Assembly (NCBI GenBank): GCA_016784355.1
Contig: JADHUV010000010.1
Coordinates: 1 to 64,000, forward strand
Origin: Nitrospira sp.
GTDB taxonomy: Bacteria > Nitrospirota > Thermodesulfovibrionia > UBA6902
Length of the DNA: 64,000 nt
Reading direction: 5' to 3'
Shown: positions 36,205-43,700 of the stretch, piece after piece
How positions within the stretch are numbered: position 1 is the stretch's first letter
Layout of the letters: each line of letters begins with the position of its first letter
Notes under the pieces: model-generated
The model's input: the letters and a program-made list of their open reading frames with translations, nothing else
What the model was told of the DNA's origin: nothing
The model's database searches: none
Position numbers and translations under genes: made by a program

Positions 36205-36951
36205 TCAGGGTGTTTTTGCGTACATCAGATACTCGATATTACCCTTAGGTCCCTTGATAGGGGAGATGGCGACCCCTATAATATCGAGGCCTAACAATGC
36301 TGATTCTCTTTTGATTTTATCAACTATATTCAGGCGGACATTGTCATCCCGTACGACACCGCCTTTAGCTATATCTTTTCTGTCTGCCTCAAACTGGGGC
36401 TTGATAAGAGCAATGACTTCTGAGTCCGGCTCAAGAAATTTCAGGATGTTAGGAAGTACCTTCAGCAGGGAGATAAATGAGACATCTATCGCGGCAAGAT
36501 TTATTTTATCGTTTATGAGATCTGTGCTCATATTGCGAATATTGGTCTTTTCAAAAAGTACGACCCTGCTGTCATTTCTTAATGCCCAGCTGAATTGTCC
36601 ATATCCGACATCAACCGCATAAACTTTTGAAGCCCCTTTTTGCAGCATGCAGTCGGTAAATCCCCCGGTGGAGGCCCCGATATCCATGACTGTCTTGCCG
36701 GTCAGGTCAATATCAAATTCATCAATAGCATGTTCTATTTTAAGGCCGCCCCGGCTGACGTACGGTATTTTGTCTTTAATCTTAATCTTGTCTGTAGACT
36801 GTACTGAGGCGCCTGCCTTGTCAATCATCTTACCATTCACTGATACGCTGCCCTGAAGAATAAGCGCCTGGGCCTTTTCTCTGCTTTCTGTAAGCCCGCT
36901 ATTGAATATGAGAATGTCCAACCGCATTTTTTTTGGAAGAGAATCGTTCAT
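36205..36951 (-). CDS. tlyA: TlyA-family rRNA 2'-O-methyltransferase
   Basis: A 248-residue protein with an N-terminal S4 RNA-binding domain (about 9-68, including R-L-D-I-L-I and V-S-V-N-G). A FtsJ-type Rossmann methyltransferase follows, with D-I-G-A-S-T-G-G-F-T-D (SAM site, about 87-97) and V-D-V-G-Y-G-Q. TlyA methylates ribose in 16S and/or 23S rRNA; early annotation as a haemolysin is not supported by mechanism. It lies 14 bases downstream of dxs in the ispA-dxs-tlyA unit, a widespread arrangement. Confidence 0.93.
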   Translation of the reverse strand: MNDSLPKKMRLDILIFNSGLTESREKAQALILQGSVSVNGKMIDKAGASVQSTDKIKIKDKIPYVSRGGLKIEHAIDEFDIDLTGKTVMDIGASTGGFTDCMLQKGASKVYAVDVGYGQFSWALRNDSRVVLFEKTNIRNMSTDLINDKINLAAIDVSFISLLKVLPNILKFLEPDSEVIALIKPQFEADRKDIAKGGVVRDDNVRLNIVDKIKRESALLGLDIIGVAISPIKGPKGNIEYLMYAKTP

Positions 36952-36965
36952 AATCCGGGTATGCC

Positions 36966-38834
36966 TTACCTAGTATTTAAAATTGTACGGGCCGCTCCTG
37001 CAATCCCATCTGCATCGAGTCCGAGTTCCTGCCTGATAAGGTTCTGAGGGCCCTGCTCAACAAATATATCTGGAATCCCGAGCATTTTTAGCCGGACATC
37101 TGTAACTCCTGCCTGACTCAGGGCCTCTAAAACACAGCTGCCGAATCCTCCTGCAAGAGCATTTTCTTCAACTGTCAGTATATGTTTAGCCGACTTTGCG
37201 CGGTCTATGATAGTTTCGATATCAAGAGGTTTGATAAATCTGGCATTTATGAGACAGGTACTTATTCCCTCAGCAGTGAGAATTTTGACTGCCTCAGCAG
37301 CAGGATTAACCGTGCTGCCTATGGCTATTATCACAATATCGCTGCCTTCACTCAGTACCTCTGCTTTTCCGCATTCAAGACTCTTCATTTCCTGATTATC
37401 ATGCATGTCTGTTGTAGAGCCTCTGGGGTATCTGATTGCTACGGGCCGGTTTAATTCGACAGCTGTCTTCAGCATACATCGCAGCTCATATCCATCTTTC
37501 GGGGCCATAACCGTCAGATTGGGAATATGCCTTAAAAAGGATATGTCAAAGGTGCCGTTGTGAGTGGGTCCGTCATCTCCTACTATGCCTCCCCTGTCAA
37601 TCGCAAATATTACGGGCAACTGCTGAAGGCAGACATCGTGAATGATTTCATCGTATGACCTCTGCAGAAAAGTGGAGTAAATAGCGACAACAGGTATAAT
37701 TCCTTCAGTGGCAAGGCCTGCAGCGAAAGTTACGGCATGCGGTTCTGCTATTCCTACATCATAGAATCGTTTAGGATATTTCTGGACGAATTCTGCAAGT
37801 CCGGTGCCTTCGGCCATGGCAGCTGTGATAGCCACGATTCGTTTGTTATCTCTTGCAAGTTCTGTCAGGCAGTTTCCAAATATAGCGCTATAGGAGGTCT
37901 TCCCTGAAGAATGAGGCTCACCTGTTTCTATATCAAAAGGGCCTACTCCGTGAAACATTCCGGGGCTTTTCTCTGCGGGCTCATAGCCCTTGCCCTTTTT
38001 GGTGATCGCATGGATTAAAACCGGGCCGGGGAAATCTTTAAATCTCTCGAGCGTTTCAATAAGGATATCAATCCTGTGACCGTCTATAGGGCCGACGTAC
38101 TCAAAACCTAATTCCTCAAATAACAGCCCTGGCACAAAGAGTCCTTTAACCGTGTCCTCTGCCTTTTGTGCCATTTTCAAGACAGGTTCTCCTACGCCGG
38201 GGATTTTTTCCAATATGTGCTTTGTCTCTTTTTTCAGTTTTGTGTAGAGATCCCCTATCATAATGCGTCTAAGATAAGCAGACATGGCCCCTACATTCGG
38301 GGATATGGACATCTCATTATCATTTAATATTACAATGAGATCTTTTTTCAGGTGTCCTGCATGATTAAGGCCTTCAAAGGCCAGACCTGCTGTCATGGCT
38401 CCATCACCAATGACCGCAACAACTTTAAAGCTGTCTCTGTTCTGGTCTCTGCCTTCCAGTATTCCAAGAGCTGCTGATATCGATGTTGAACTGTGCCCGG
38501 TGTCAAACGAGTCATGAGGACTTTCCGATCTTTTGGGAAATCCAGAGATGCCCTTGTGCTGTCTGATGGTTGAGAAGCTGTCAAGCCTGCCTGTAAGCAG
38601 CTTGTGTGCGTATGACTGATGGCCTACATCCCATACTATCTTGTCTTCCGGAGAGTTAAATACCGTGTGAAGTGCAATGGTAAGGTCAATAGTGCCGAGG
38701 TTTGAAGCCAGGTGTCCGCCGTTTGTGGCAACCGTGTCAATAATTATTTCCTTCAGCTCATCGCTGAGCGTCCGGAGTTCTTCGTTTGAAAGTTGATTAA
38801 GGTCATCTGTGCTTTTGATTTTTTCAATTATCAT
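36966..38834 (-). CDS. dxs: 1-deoxy-D-xylulose-5-phosphate synthase
   Basis: A 622-residue thiamine-diphosphate enzyme that condenses pyruvate and glyceraldehyde 3-phosphate, the first step of the MEP isoprenoid pathway. The N-terminal domain has W-D-V-G-H-Q-S-Y-A-H and the thiamine-binding G-D-G-A-M-T-A-G-x(~25)-N-D-N. The pyrimidine domain has Y-S-T-F-L-Q-R-S-Y-D and D-R-G-G-I-V-G-D-D-G-P-T-H. It starts three bases after the ispA stop, so the two are coupled. Confidence 0.96.
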   Translation of the reverse strand: MIIEKIKSTDDLNQLSNEELRTLSDELKEIIIDTVATNGGHLASNLGTIDLTIALHTVFNSPEDKIVWDVGHQSYAHKLLTGRLDSFSTIRQHKGISGFPKRSESPHDSFDTGHSSTSISAALGILEGRDQNRDSFKVVAVIGDGAMTAGLAFEGLNHAGHLKKDLIVILNDNEMSISPNVGAMSAYLRRIMIGDLYTKLKKETKHILEKIPGVGEPVLKMAQKAEDTVKGLFVPGLLFEELGFEYVGPIDGHRIDILIETLERFKDFPGPVLIHAITKKGKGYEPAEKSPGMFHGVGPFDIETGEPHSSGKTSYSAIFGNCLTELARDNKRIVAITAAMAEGTGLAEFVQKYPKRFYDVGIAEPHAVTFAAGLATEGIIPVVAIYSTFLQRSYDEIIHDVCLQQLPVIFAIDRGGIVGDDGPTHNGTFDISFLRHIPNLTVMAPKDGYELRCMLKTAVELNRPVAIRYPRGSTTDMHDNQEMKSLECGKAEVLSEGSDIVIIAIGSTVNPAAEAVKILTAEGISTCLINARFIKPLDIETIIDRAKSAKHILTVEENALAGGFGSCVLEALSQAGVTDVRLKMLGIPDIFVEQGPQNLIRQELGLDADGIAGAARTILNTR

Positions 38835-38837
38835 AAT

Positions 38838-39725
38838 TTAGTTGCGCCTTGAGAGAATATAATTTGCAATAGCATTAAGTGGTTCTGCTTTTTTCTTAAG
38901 CACCTGTATGGCATCCATGGATTCCTGCAGCAGAGTTTCAGCAAGTTTTTGGGATTTCTCCAGGCCGTAGACAGAAGGGTATGTGTTTTTACCCTTTTCT
39001 ATATCAGCGCCGGCTGTCTTTCCCAGTTCCTCCTGGGTTCCTGTTATGTCGAGTACATCATCTATTATCTGGAATGCCAGTCCCATTTTTTCTCCGTATT
39101 CAGTCAGGGCGCTGAGTTTCACTGGATTTGCCTTTGCCATTAATGCTCCCATTCGCACTGCCCCCCGGATAAGTGCCCCTGTTTTGTGTGTATGAATATA
39201 ATGTACATCTTTTTTGCCGGCTTTTTTGCCTTCTAGCATAATATCCACAGCCTGACCTCCTACCATCCCGCATGGACCTGAAGCATGACTTAACTCTTTC
39301 AACACTCTAACGGCAGTGGCGGGAGCTGTTTCTGCTTCGCATACCATCTTAAAGGCATCAGTTAAAAGGGCATCGCCGGCAAGTATTGCCATGGCCTCGC
39401 CGTATACCTTGTGAGCAGTAGGCTTGCCTCTCCTGAAATCATCATCATCCATGGCGGGAAGATCATCATGAATAAGGGAATAGGTATGAATCAACTCAAG
39501 AGAAGTAGCAATCGGCAATATGCAGGATGAGGTCCCCCCTGCTGCTTCGTAACTTGCTATACATAGTACGGGTCTGACCCTTTTCCCCCCGGCCATAAGC
39601 GCATATTCCATCACTTCCGTCAGCTTGCGCGGGCAGTCTTTATCTCTCTTTTTGGAGGCAATATAGTCTTTTAGAAAGGTGTCTACGGATTTTCTTTTTT
39701 CTTTAAGATAGGTATCAAGATTCAT
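38838..39725 (-). CDS. ispA: Polyprenyl (farnesyl/geranyl) diphosphate synthase
   Basis: A 295-residue trans-prenyl transferase making C15 or related diphosphates from IPP and DMAPP, used for undecaprenyl phosphate and quinones. The first aspartate-rich motif is H-D-D-L-P-A-M-D-D-D-D (86-96) with R-R-G after it. The second is D-D-V-L-D (222-226). The frame continues 30 codons further upstream to 39815, but that stretch is outside the family alignment, so ATG 39725 is chosen. First gene of ispA-dxs-tlyA. Confidence 0.94.
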   Translation of the reverse strand: MNLDTYLKEKRKSVDTFLKDYIASKKRDKDCPRKLTEVMEYALMAGGKRVRPVLCIASYEAAGGTSSCILPIATSLELIHTYSLIHDDLPAMDDDDFRRGKPTAHKVYGEAMAILAGDALLTDAFKMVCEAETAPATAVRVLKELSHASGPCGMVGGQAVDIMLEGKKAGKKDVHYIHTHKTGALIRGAVRMGALMAKANPVKLSALTEYGEKMGLAFQIIDDVLDITGTQEELGKTAGADIEKGKNTYPSVYGLEKSQKLAETLLQESMDAIQVLKKKAEPLNAIANYILSRRN

Positions 39726-40036
39726 CGTGGATCTATAATTACAGTTATTTAGGTGTTTAGTATACAGGATCTGGTTTTTTTTGACTATGCTAGGGGAAGA
39801 CGGCAGTTTCAGCATTCTCCAGAATTAATTTATATTGATACAATTTAAGCTTATATGGAAACAGGGATGACCTCTAAGTAAAGCTTGAGAGTGATTTGCA
39901 AATAAAATAATGAAAACTGATCATTTTATTTGCATTGGGGTAAAGCGTGCTTTATTATATGGTGCATTGTATCCATTTCTATGTACAGTGCTGAATAGAA
40001 CTTATAGATATAGATAATTGCTTAATGGAGGTAATA
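39726..40036. other. Divergent intergenic region with a long inverted repeat
   Basis: About 310 bp between ispA (minus) and the epimerase-like gene (plus). Apart from the 12-bp inverted repeat at 39897-39934, I see only AT-rich sequence and no coding region. Confidence 0.5.
39897..39934. promoter_or_regulatory. 12-bp perfect inverted repeat, possible operator
   Basis: TGCAAATAAAAT (39897-39908) is mirrored by ATTTTATTTGCA (39923-39934) around 14 bases. It lies 103 bases before the rhamnose-type epimerase gene. The AT-rich arms and spacing suit a dimeric repressor or a hairpin in a leader. No T tract follows, so a terminator is unlikely. Confidence 0.4.
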
Positions 40037-40477
40037 ATGGAAGGTCTTGAGATAAAAAAGATAGCCCTGTACAGCGATGACAGAGGATGGCTGGGGGAGC
40101 TTATAAGAGAAGATGAATCTGGTTTTAGACCGGCTATGACGTATTTATCCATGACAAATCCTGGAGGTGCGCGAGGCCCGCATGAACATAGAGAGCAGAC
40201 AGACTATTTCTGTTTTATGGGGAAATTCAGGGTTTATTTATGGGATAACAGGCCATCATCCCCGACATATGGCGAAAGCAGGATTATAGATACGGATGGA
40301 AAGCCTATAGCTGTTATAGTGCCGCCCGGTATTGTACATGCATATAAAAATATGGATGATCGTGATGGTCTTGTGCTTAATCTTCCTGACAAACTGTACA
40401 GGGGCCAAAACAAGTCTGAACCGGTGGATGAAATCAGGTATGAAGATGATCCAGAGTCAGGATACTTTATAGACTAG
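40037..40477 (+). CDS. dTDP-4-dehydrorhamnose 3,5-epimerase-like cupin protein
   Basis: A 146-residue single cupin domain of the RmlC-like superfamily. It has S-D-D-R-G-W-L-G-E near the N-terminus and G-P-H-E-H-R-E-Q (about 54-61, histidines at the expected active-site strand). P-P-G-I-V-H-A-Y-K-N is in the second half. It is shorter than classical RmlC (about 180 residues). I chose ATG 40037 because GGAGG lies five bases before it; an ATG at 40025 is also in frame. It probably acts with the reductase 62 bases downstream on a deoxysugar nucleotide for polysaccharide synthesis. rmlA and rmlB are not in the window. Confidence 0.8.
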   Translation: MEGLEIKKIALYSDDRGWLGELIREDESGFRPAMTYLSMTNPGGARGPHEHREQTDYFCFMGKFRVYLWDNRPSSPTYGESRIIDTDGKPIAVIVPPGIVHAYKNMDDRDGLVLNLPDKLYRGQNKSEPVDEIRYEDDPESGYFID

Positions 40478-40539
40478 TAAAGGGAAAGTCGTCGCCAGTG
40501 TCGATGTTTGCACTTGCGGCGGTAAAGAGGGTATAGAAT

Positions 40540-41367
40540 ATGCGAGTATTATTGACAGGAGCTGCAGGAATGCTGGGTCGTGATATACAGGCAGCCTTTG
40601 CTGATATCGAACTAATGCCTTTTACGAGGGCTGAACTGGACGTCACAGATCTTGCCCGAACACGTGAGGTGGTGAAAGGTGCTAAACCGGATCTTGTGAT
40701 ACACTCTGCGGCATTTACTGATGTCGATGGCAGTGAAAGTGATTTTGATCGGGCACTCCTTGTCAATGGCACAGGGACCAGAAATGTGGCCATGGCCTGT
40801 GAAGAAGCAGGATGTCCTGTGGTTTATATAAGCAGTGACTATGTCTTTGACGGGACAAAGGGTTCGCCGTATGAAGAGTGGGACAGAACTCAGCCGGTTA
40901 ACCGATATGGTTATTCGAAGTTTGTAGGAGAGCAATGTGTGACCTCCATGACAAGCAGATATTACATTATCAGGACATCATGGCTTTATGGTCAGCATGG
41001 GAAGAATTTCGTTGATACGATTGTAGATCTTCTTAAAAAGAGGGACAGCCTTGATGTTGTCAATGATCAGACAGGTTCTCCGACTTATACGGTTGATCTT
41101 GCTGCAAAGCTTCGGGAACTGCCTGGAAAGGGTTACGGTATATATCATTTCACTAATTCTTCTGATTGTTCATGGTATGACCTGGCGGTTGAAATAGCCA
41201 GGCTTAAGGGTAGTTCTGTGATTATTAATCCTGTGGACAGCAGCAAATTCCCGCGGCCCGCTAAAAGACCGGCATATTCTGTATTAAACTCTTCCATGAT
41301 GAGGCTTGAGGGATTTTCCGAGTTTAGACACTGGCGTGATGCTCTTGCAGAATACTTGAGATCATGA
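40540..41367 (+). CDS. rfbD: dTDP-4-dehydrorhamnose reductase (RmlD/RfbD family)
   Basis: A 275-residue extended SDR reducing the 4-keto sugar in the last step of dTDP-rhamnose formation. The nucleotide motif G-A-A-G-M-L-G-R-D is at 7-15. S-S-D-Y-V-F-D-G and N-R-Y-G-Y-S-K-F-V-G-E give the S-Y-K catalytic set, with Y-x3-K at Y-G-Y-S-K. R-T-S-W-L-Y-G and N-D-Q-x-G-S-P-T are also family marks. AGAGGG precedes the ATG. A strong terminator follows, so epimerase and reductase form a two-gene unit. In this locus the sugar most likely feeds the exopolysaccharide. Confidence 0.9.
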   Translation: MRVLLTGAAGMLGRDIQAAFADIELMPFTRAELDVTDLARTREVVKGAKPDLVIHSAAFTDVDGSESDFDRALLVNGTGTRNVAMACEEAGCPVVYISSDYVFDGTKGSPYEEWDRTQPVNRYGYSKFVGEQCVTSMTSRYYIIRTSWLYGQHGKNFVDTIVDLLKKRDSLDVVNDQTGSPTYTVDLAAKLRELPGKGYGIYHFTNSSDCSWYDLAVEIARLKGSSVIINPVDSSKFPRPAKRPAYSVLNSSMMRLEGFSEFRHWRDALAEYLRS

Positions 41368-41386
41368 TCTGATCTGACATTTTTTT

Positions 41387-41425
41387 AAAATCCCACCGCA
41401 TATTACAATACGGTGGGATTTTTTT
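41387..41425 (+). terminator. Strong rho-independent terminator after rfbD
   Basis: AAAATCCCACCG (41387-41398) pairs perfectly with CGGTGGGATTTT (41411-41422) over a 12-base loop, and the T run extends to 41425. It ends the epimerase-reductase unit. It lies 30 bases beyond the convergent PEP-CTERM gene and could serve it in the other direction with a shorter T tract. Confidence 0.85.
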
Positions 41426-41454
41426 AGTTGAGATGTCGACTGAATCGTAGATGC

Positions 41455-42021
41455 CTATTTTACACGATGTCTCCTGTAGCCGATCGTACCCATAACAAGA
41501 CTGCCGGTCAGAAACAGGGTAGTGCTCAGTGGCTCAGGGGCTACCGGAGTAATTGTATCCCCGTTGCGCACCGCCCATGCATAACGTGACAGTTCGGTAC
41601 TGCTGGTTCCTGAGGTGCCGCTTTTAAAATTAAAGCGCCATGCAGCATCTGGATTTGTGTCCTCTGCCGTGCCTGACCAGTAGAGCCATGGTTTTATATT
41701 TATGAAGGGACCGGTTGCCGCAGAATGTATTTCATTAATCGAAAACATATGCAGCATTTCATCATTGTTGCATGTATCTGCAGTGCAAAGCGCTGGAAGT
41801 CTCCAGTCATCATAGTCGTTATAGACAAGAGTATCGGCCCAGTTTACTGCCTCGTGCCAGGTCATTGTCCTGTCTGCGAGATTGGCGTTTTGAAGCCATG
41901 TAATATTAATTTCCTCGTCGTATATCATGCCGTTACCTCTGTCCAGAAGTGCCGCAAGTGAGCTGTTATGTGCTGCGAGTATGGTAAGAGAAATAATTAT
42001 CATATAAATTAGTTGTTTCAT
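41455..42021 (-). CDS. PEP-CTERM-sorted DUF1566-type secreted protein
   Basis: A 188-residue exported protein. It has a signal peptide (about 1-23, ending S-S-L-A-A) and a body with W-L-Q-N-A-N-L, D-Y-D-D-W-R-L-P and Y-W-S-G-T, typical of the DUF1566 (Lcl C-terminal) fold. The C-terminal sorting signal is P162-E163-P164, a hydrophobic helix (about 166-182) and a basic tail with R-R-H-R. That tripartite end is the exosortase recognition signal, so the protein is expected to be cut and anchored or released at the surface by XrtA. It is transcribed away from the exosortase-associated cluster. Its role on the surface is unknown. Confidence 0.88.
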   Translation of the reverse strand: MKQLIYMIIISLTILAAHNSSLAALLDRGNGMIYDEEINITWLQNANLADRTMTWHEAVNWADTLVYNDYDDWRLPALCTADTCNNDEMLHMFSINEIHSAATGPFINIKPWLYWSGTAEDTNPDAAWRFNFKSGTSGTSSTELSRYAWAVRNGDTITPVAPEPLSTTLFLTGSLVMGTIGYRRHRVK

Positions 42022-42409
42022 TTTTTAACCCCTGCCTATTTAATTGTTGTAAGTGGTCACATTGACTATCGTTGTAGTCTGTGAAATGTCGTATTGTACG
42101 TTTCGGGTTGTGATGCCTAGACAGCAACCAATGACCGGATGTTCGTACGCATGTATTTCCATCAATGCTAATATGTAGCGCCAGTGTTTGTGATCATTTC
42201 TGAAATGTAATGAAAGTTCTGTAGCGAGCCAGCTAGAAATCCCATGTCCCATTTTGTTTTAATGCAATTATCGGGCCAATATATTTGCACTTCAAATATA
42301 TTGTCATAACTAACACATTTATTTTATATAACTAATTGAATATTAAGTGAAAAATAGCAATAGAGGATTAGCTGAGGAGTTGATTGTTATTTAGGTTATA
42401 TTCTATTGA

Positions 42410-42426
42410 CACAGTGACATACTGTG
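42410..42426. promoter_or_regulatory. Inverted repeat upstream of the exosortase-locus promoter
   Basis: CACAGT and ACTGTG arms around five bases (GACAT), ending 11 bases before the candidate -35. The left arm overlaps a TTGACA at 42406. A regulator binding site is plausible but unproven. Confidence 0.3.
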
Positions 42427-42437
42427 CGGCTTTTGCC

Positions 42438-42465
42438 TTGGCACAAAAATATGTTAGTATATAAA
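42438..42465 (+). promoter_or_regulatory. Candidate sigma-70 promoter for the exosortase-associated operon
   Basis: TTGGCA (42438-42443) and TATAAA (42460-42465) are separated by 16 bases and lie about 100 bases before the acyltransferase start at 42568. Each box has one mismatch to the consensus. A sigma-54 site was considered and not found (TGGCAC is present but the GC of the -12 element is absent). Confidence 0.4.
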
Positions 42466-42567
42466 ACACGTTAGCGAGATATAATGACTCACTTCTTTGT
42501 TAGTAGGAGTGTAAGTCATTTCCTGATAACAATTCGCCATAAATTTATTAGTACTAGAGGGAAGAAA

Positions 42568-43311
42568 ATGGCTCTGAAAATTGGCCAGATTACAGATGAG
42601 AAAGACCTGAAGGGCCTCTACCGACTACGGTTCAAGGTTTACTGTATGGAGTGTAAGTATGAAAATCCTGATAAGTATGAGGATGGTATAGTTTCGGATC
42701 TGTATGATGAAAATGCTGTTAATTTAGCTGTAAAAGATGATGCTCAAAAAATTGTCGGCGGTGTAAGGCTGATACTGGATTCTGAGGCGGGCTTTCCAAC
42801 GGAGAATTTTTGCGAGATCGATAAGAAAACGCCAAGAACCAGTATTGCTGAGATTTCAAGACTGGTAATACACAGGGACTACAGGCGTCGTTCAGAGGAT
42901 AAATATATATATGGTCCGGATGAGGAGAGAAGGAGTATAGGTTCCTTTAATTATGAGTATTCCTATTCGCAGCGGGCTTACTCCCGAAGATCAGATGACA
43001 GGTACAAACAAAATAGCAGGCGCGTAAACGGCGTTGTCCAGGATCGGAGGGCAAGGCATGATATAGTGAGCAGTCTTTTTAAGGAGCTGTATCAGGAGAG
43101 CAAAAGACGTAATATTACACACTGGTATTCTCTTATGACCCAGGGAATATTCAATCTGCTTGCCAGGTATGGACTTGGTTTTGAGTCTATGGGTGAACCG
43201 GTGGACTATTACGGGATACGGACACCTTACCTCGGAGATATTAAGAAGATAGAACAAATAATGGAAGAAAAAAATCCCGCAATGCTGGAGGAATACAGAA
43301 GGGGACTCTGA
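42568..43311 (+). CDS. PEP-CTERM/exosortase-associated acyltransferase (GNAT fold)
   Basis: A 247-residue protein matching the exosortase-system acyltransferase family (the TIGR03694 type). It has the N-acyltransferase layout with L-Y-R-L-R-F-K-V-Y-C near the start, V-G-G-V-R-L near 55 and E-I-S-R-L-V-I-H-R-D-Y-R-R-R. A-R-Y-G-L follows in the second half. The fold is related to autoinducer synthases and N-acyl amino acid synthases; the product in PEP-CTERM systems is not established. I chose ATG 42568, which has an AGAGGG site; the frame opens 28 codons earlier, but that extension lacks support. The family occurs only with exosortase systems, so it helps identify this locus. Confidence 0.88.
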   Translation: MALKIGQITDEKDLKGLYRLRFKVYCMECKYENPDKYEDGIVSDLYDENAVNLAVKDDAQKIVGGVRLILDSEAGFPTENFCEIDKKTPRTSIAEISRLVIHRDYRRRSEDKYIYGPDEERRSIGSFNYEYSYSQRAYSRRSDDRYKQNSRRVNGVVQDRRARHDIVSSLFKELYQESKRRNITHWYSLMTQGIFNLLARYGLGFESMGEPVDYYGIRTPYLGDIKKIEQIMEEKNPAMLEEYRRGL

Positions 43312-43700
43312 GTTTTTGACTGTTATTTTAAGATTACAGTATGCTGTAAGCCTGCAATTTATCCATATGAAGTGTTCAATAAGCTGATTTATTTTTCAAA
43401 AGTACAAAAGCATAATAAGAAAAATAGTATAAATACTATTATCATGATTGCTAACGGCTTGATTTGTTTCTATAAAAAGAAATAGATTGGATCAGGCACT
43501 GAATTTATTTTTTATTTGCAGGCTGTTAAAGTAATGAAAGTGAAAACACGATAAAACAATATGAAATTGAAGGGATGGATTGCAAAATAGAGTAGTTCAT
43601 GATATATACGTAAGGGAGACATTGTTTTGAACACGGCTTTAAATCATACCTTGATGTGAACCATTAGATATTAATATGAATTTATAAGTAGGGGGTTTCA
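43312..43700. other. Intergenic region before prsT, 389 bp
   Basis: A 7-bp AT-rich inverted repeat (AATAGTA...TACTATT) lies at 43423-43440 and a TTACAG/CTGTAA stem-loop at about 43335-43350. I see no clear promoter boxes, coding region or RNA gene. The length suggests the TPR gene has its own promoter here. Confidence 0.4.

Larger units (their letters stand above)
42022..42567. other. Divergent regulatory region of the exosortase locus, 546 bp
   Basis: AT-rich sequence between the PEP-CTERM gene and the acyltransferase gene. It contains the promoter candidate at 42438-42465 and the inverted repeat at 42410-42426. A 70-codon minus-strand frame (42040-42252) has no family features and is not called. 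Confidence 0.5.

Noticed and set aside
42040..42252. 70-codon minus-strand frame upstream of the PEP-CTERM gene
   Set aside because: No family motif, no ribosome site and composition like the surrounding non-coding DNA.
42434..42460. Sigma-54 promoter before the exosortase acyltransferase
   Set aside because: TGGCAC is present but the -12 GC element is not at the required distance; a sigma-70 reading fits better.
43312..43700. Sigma-54 promoter before prsT
   Set aside because: ATTGCA occurs near 43576, but no GG lies ten bases before its GC, so the -24/-12 pattern fails.
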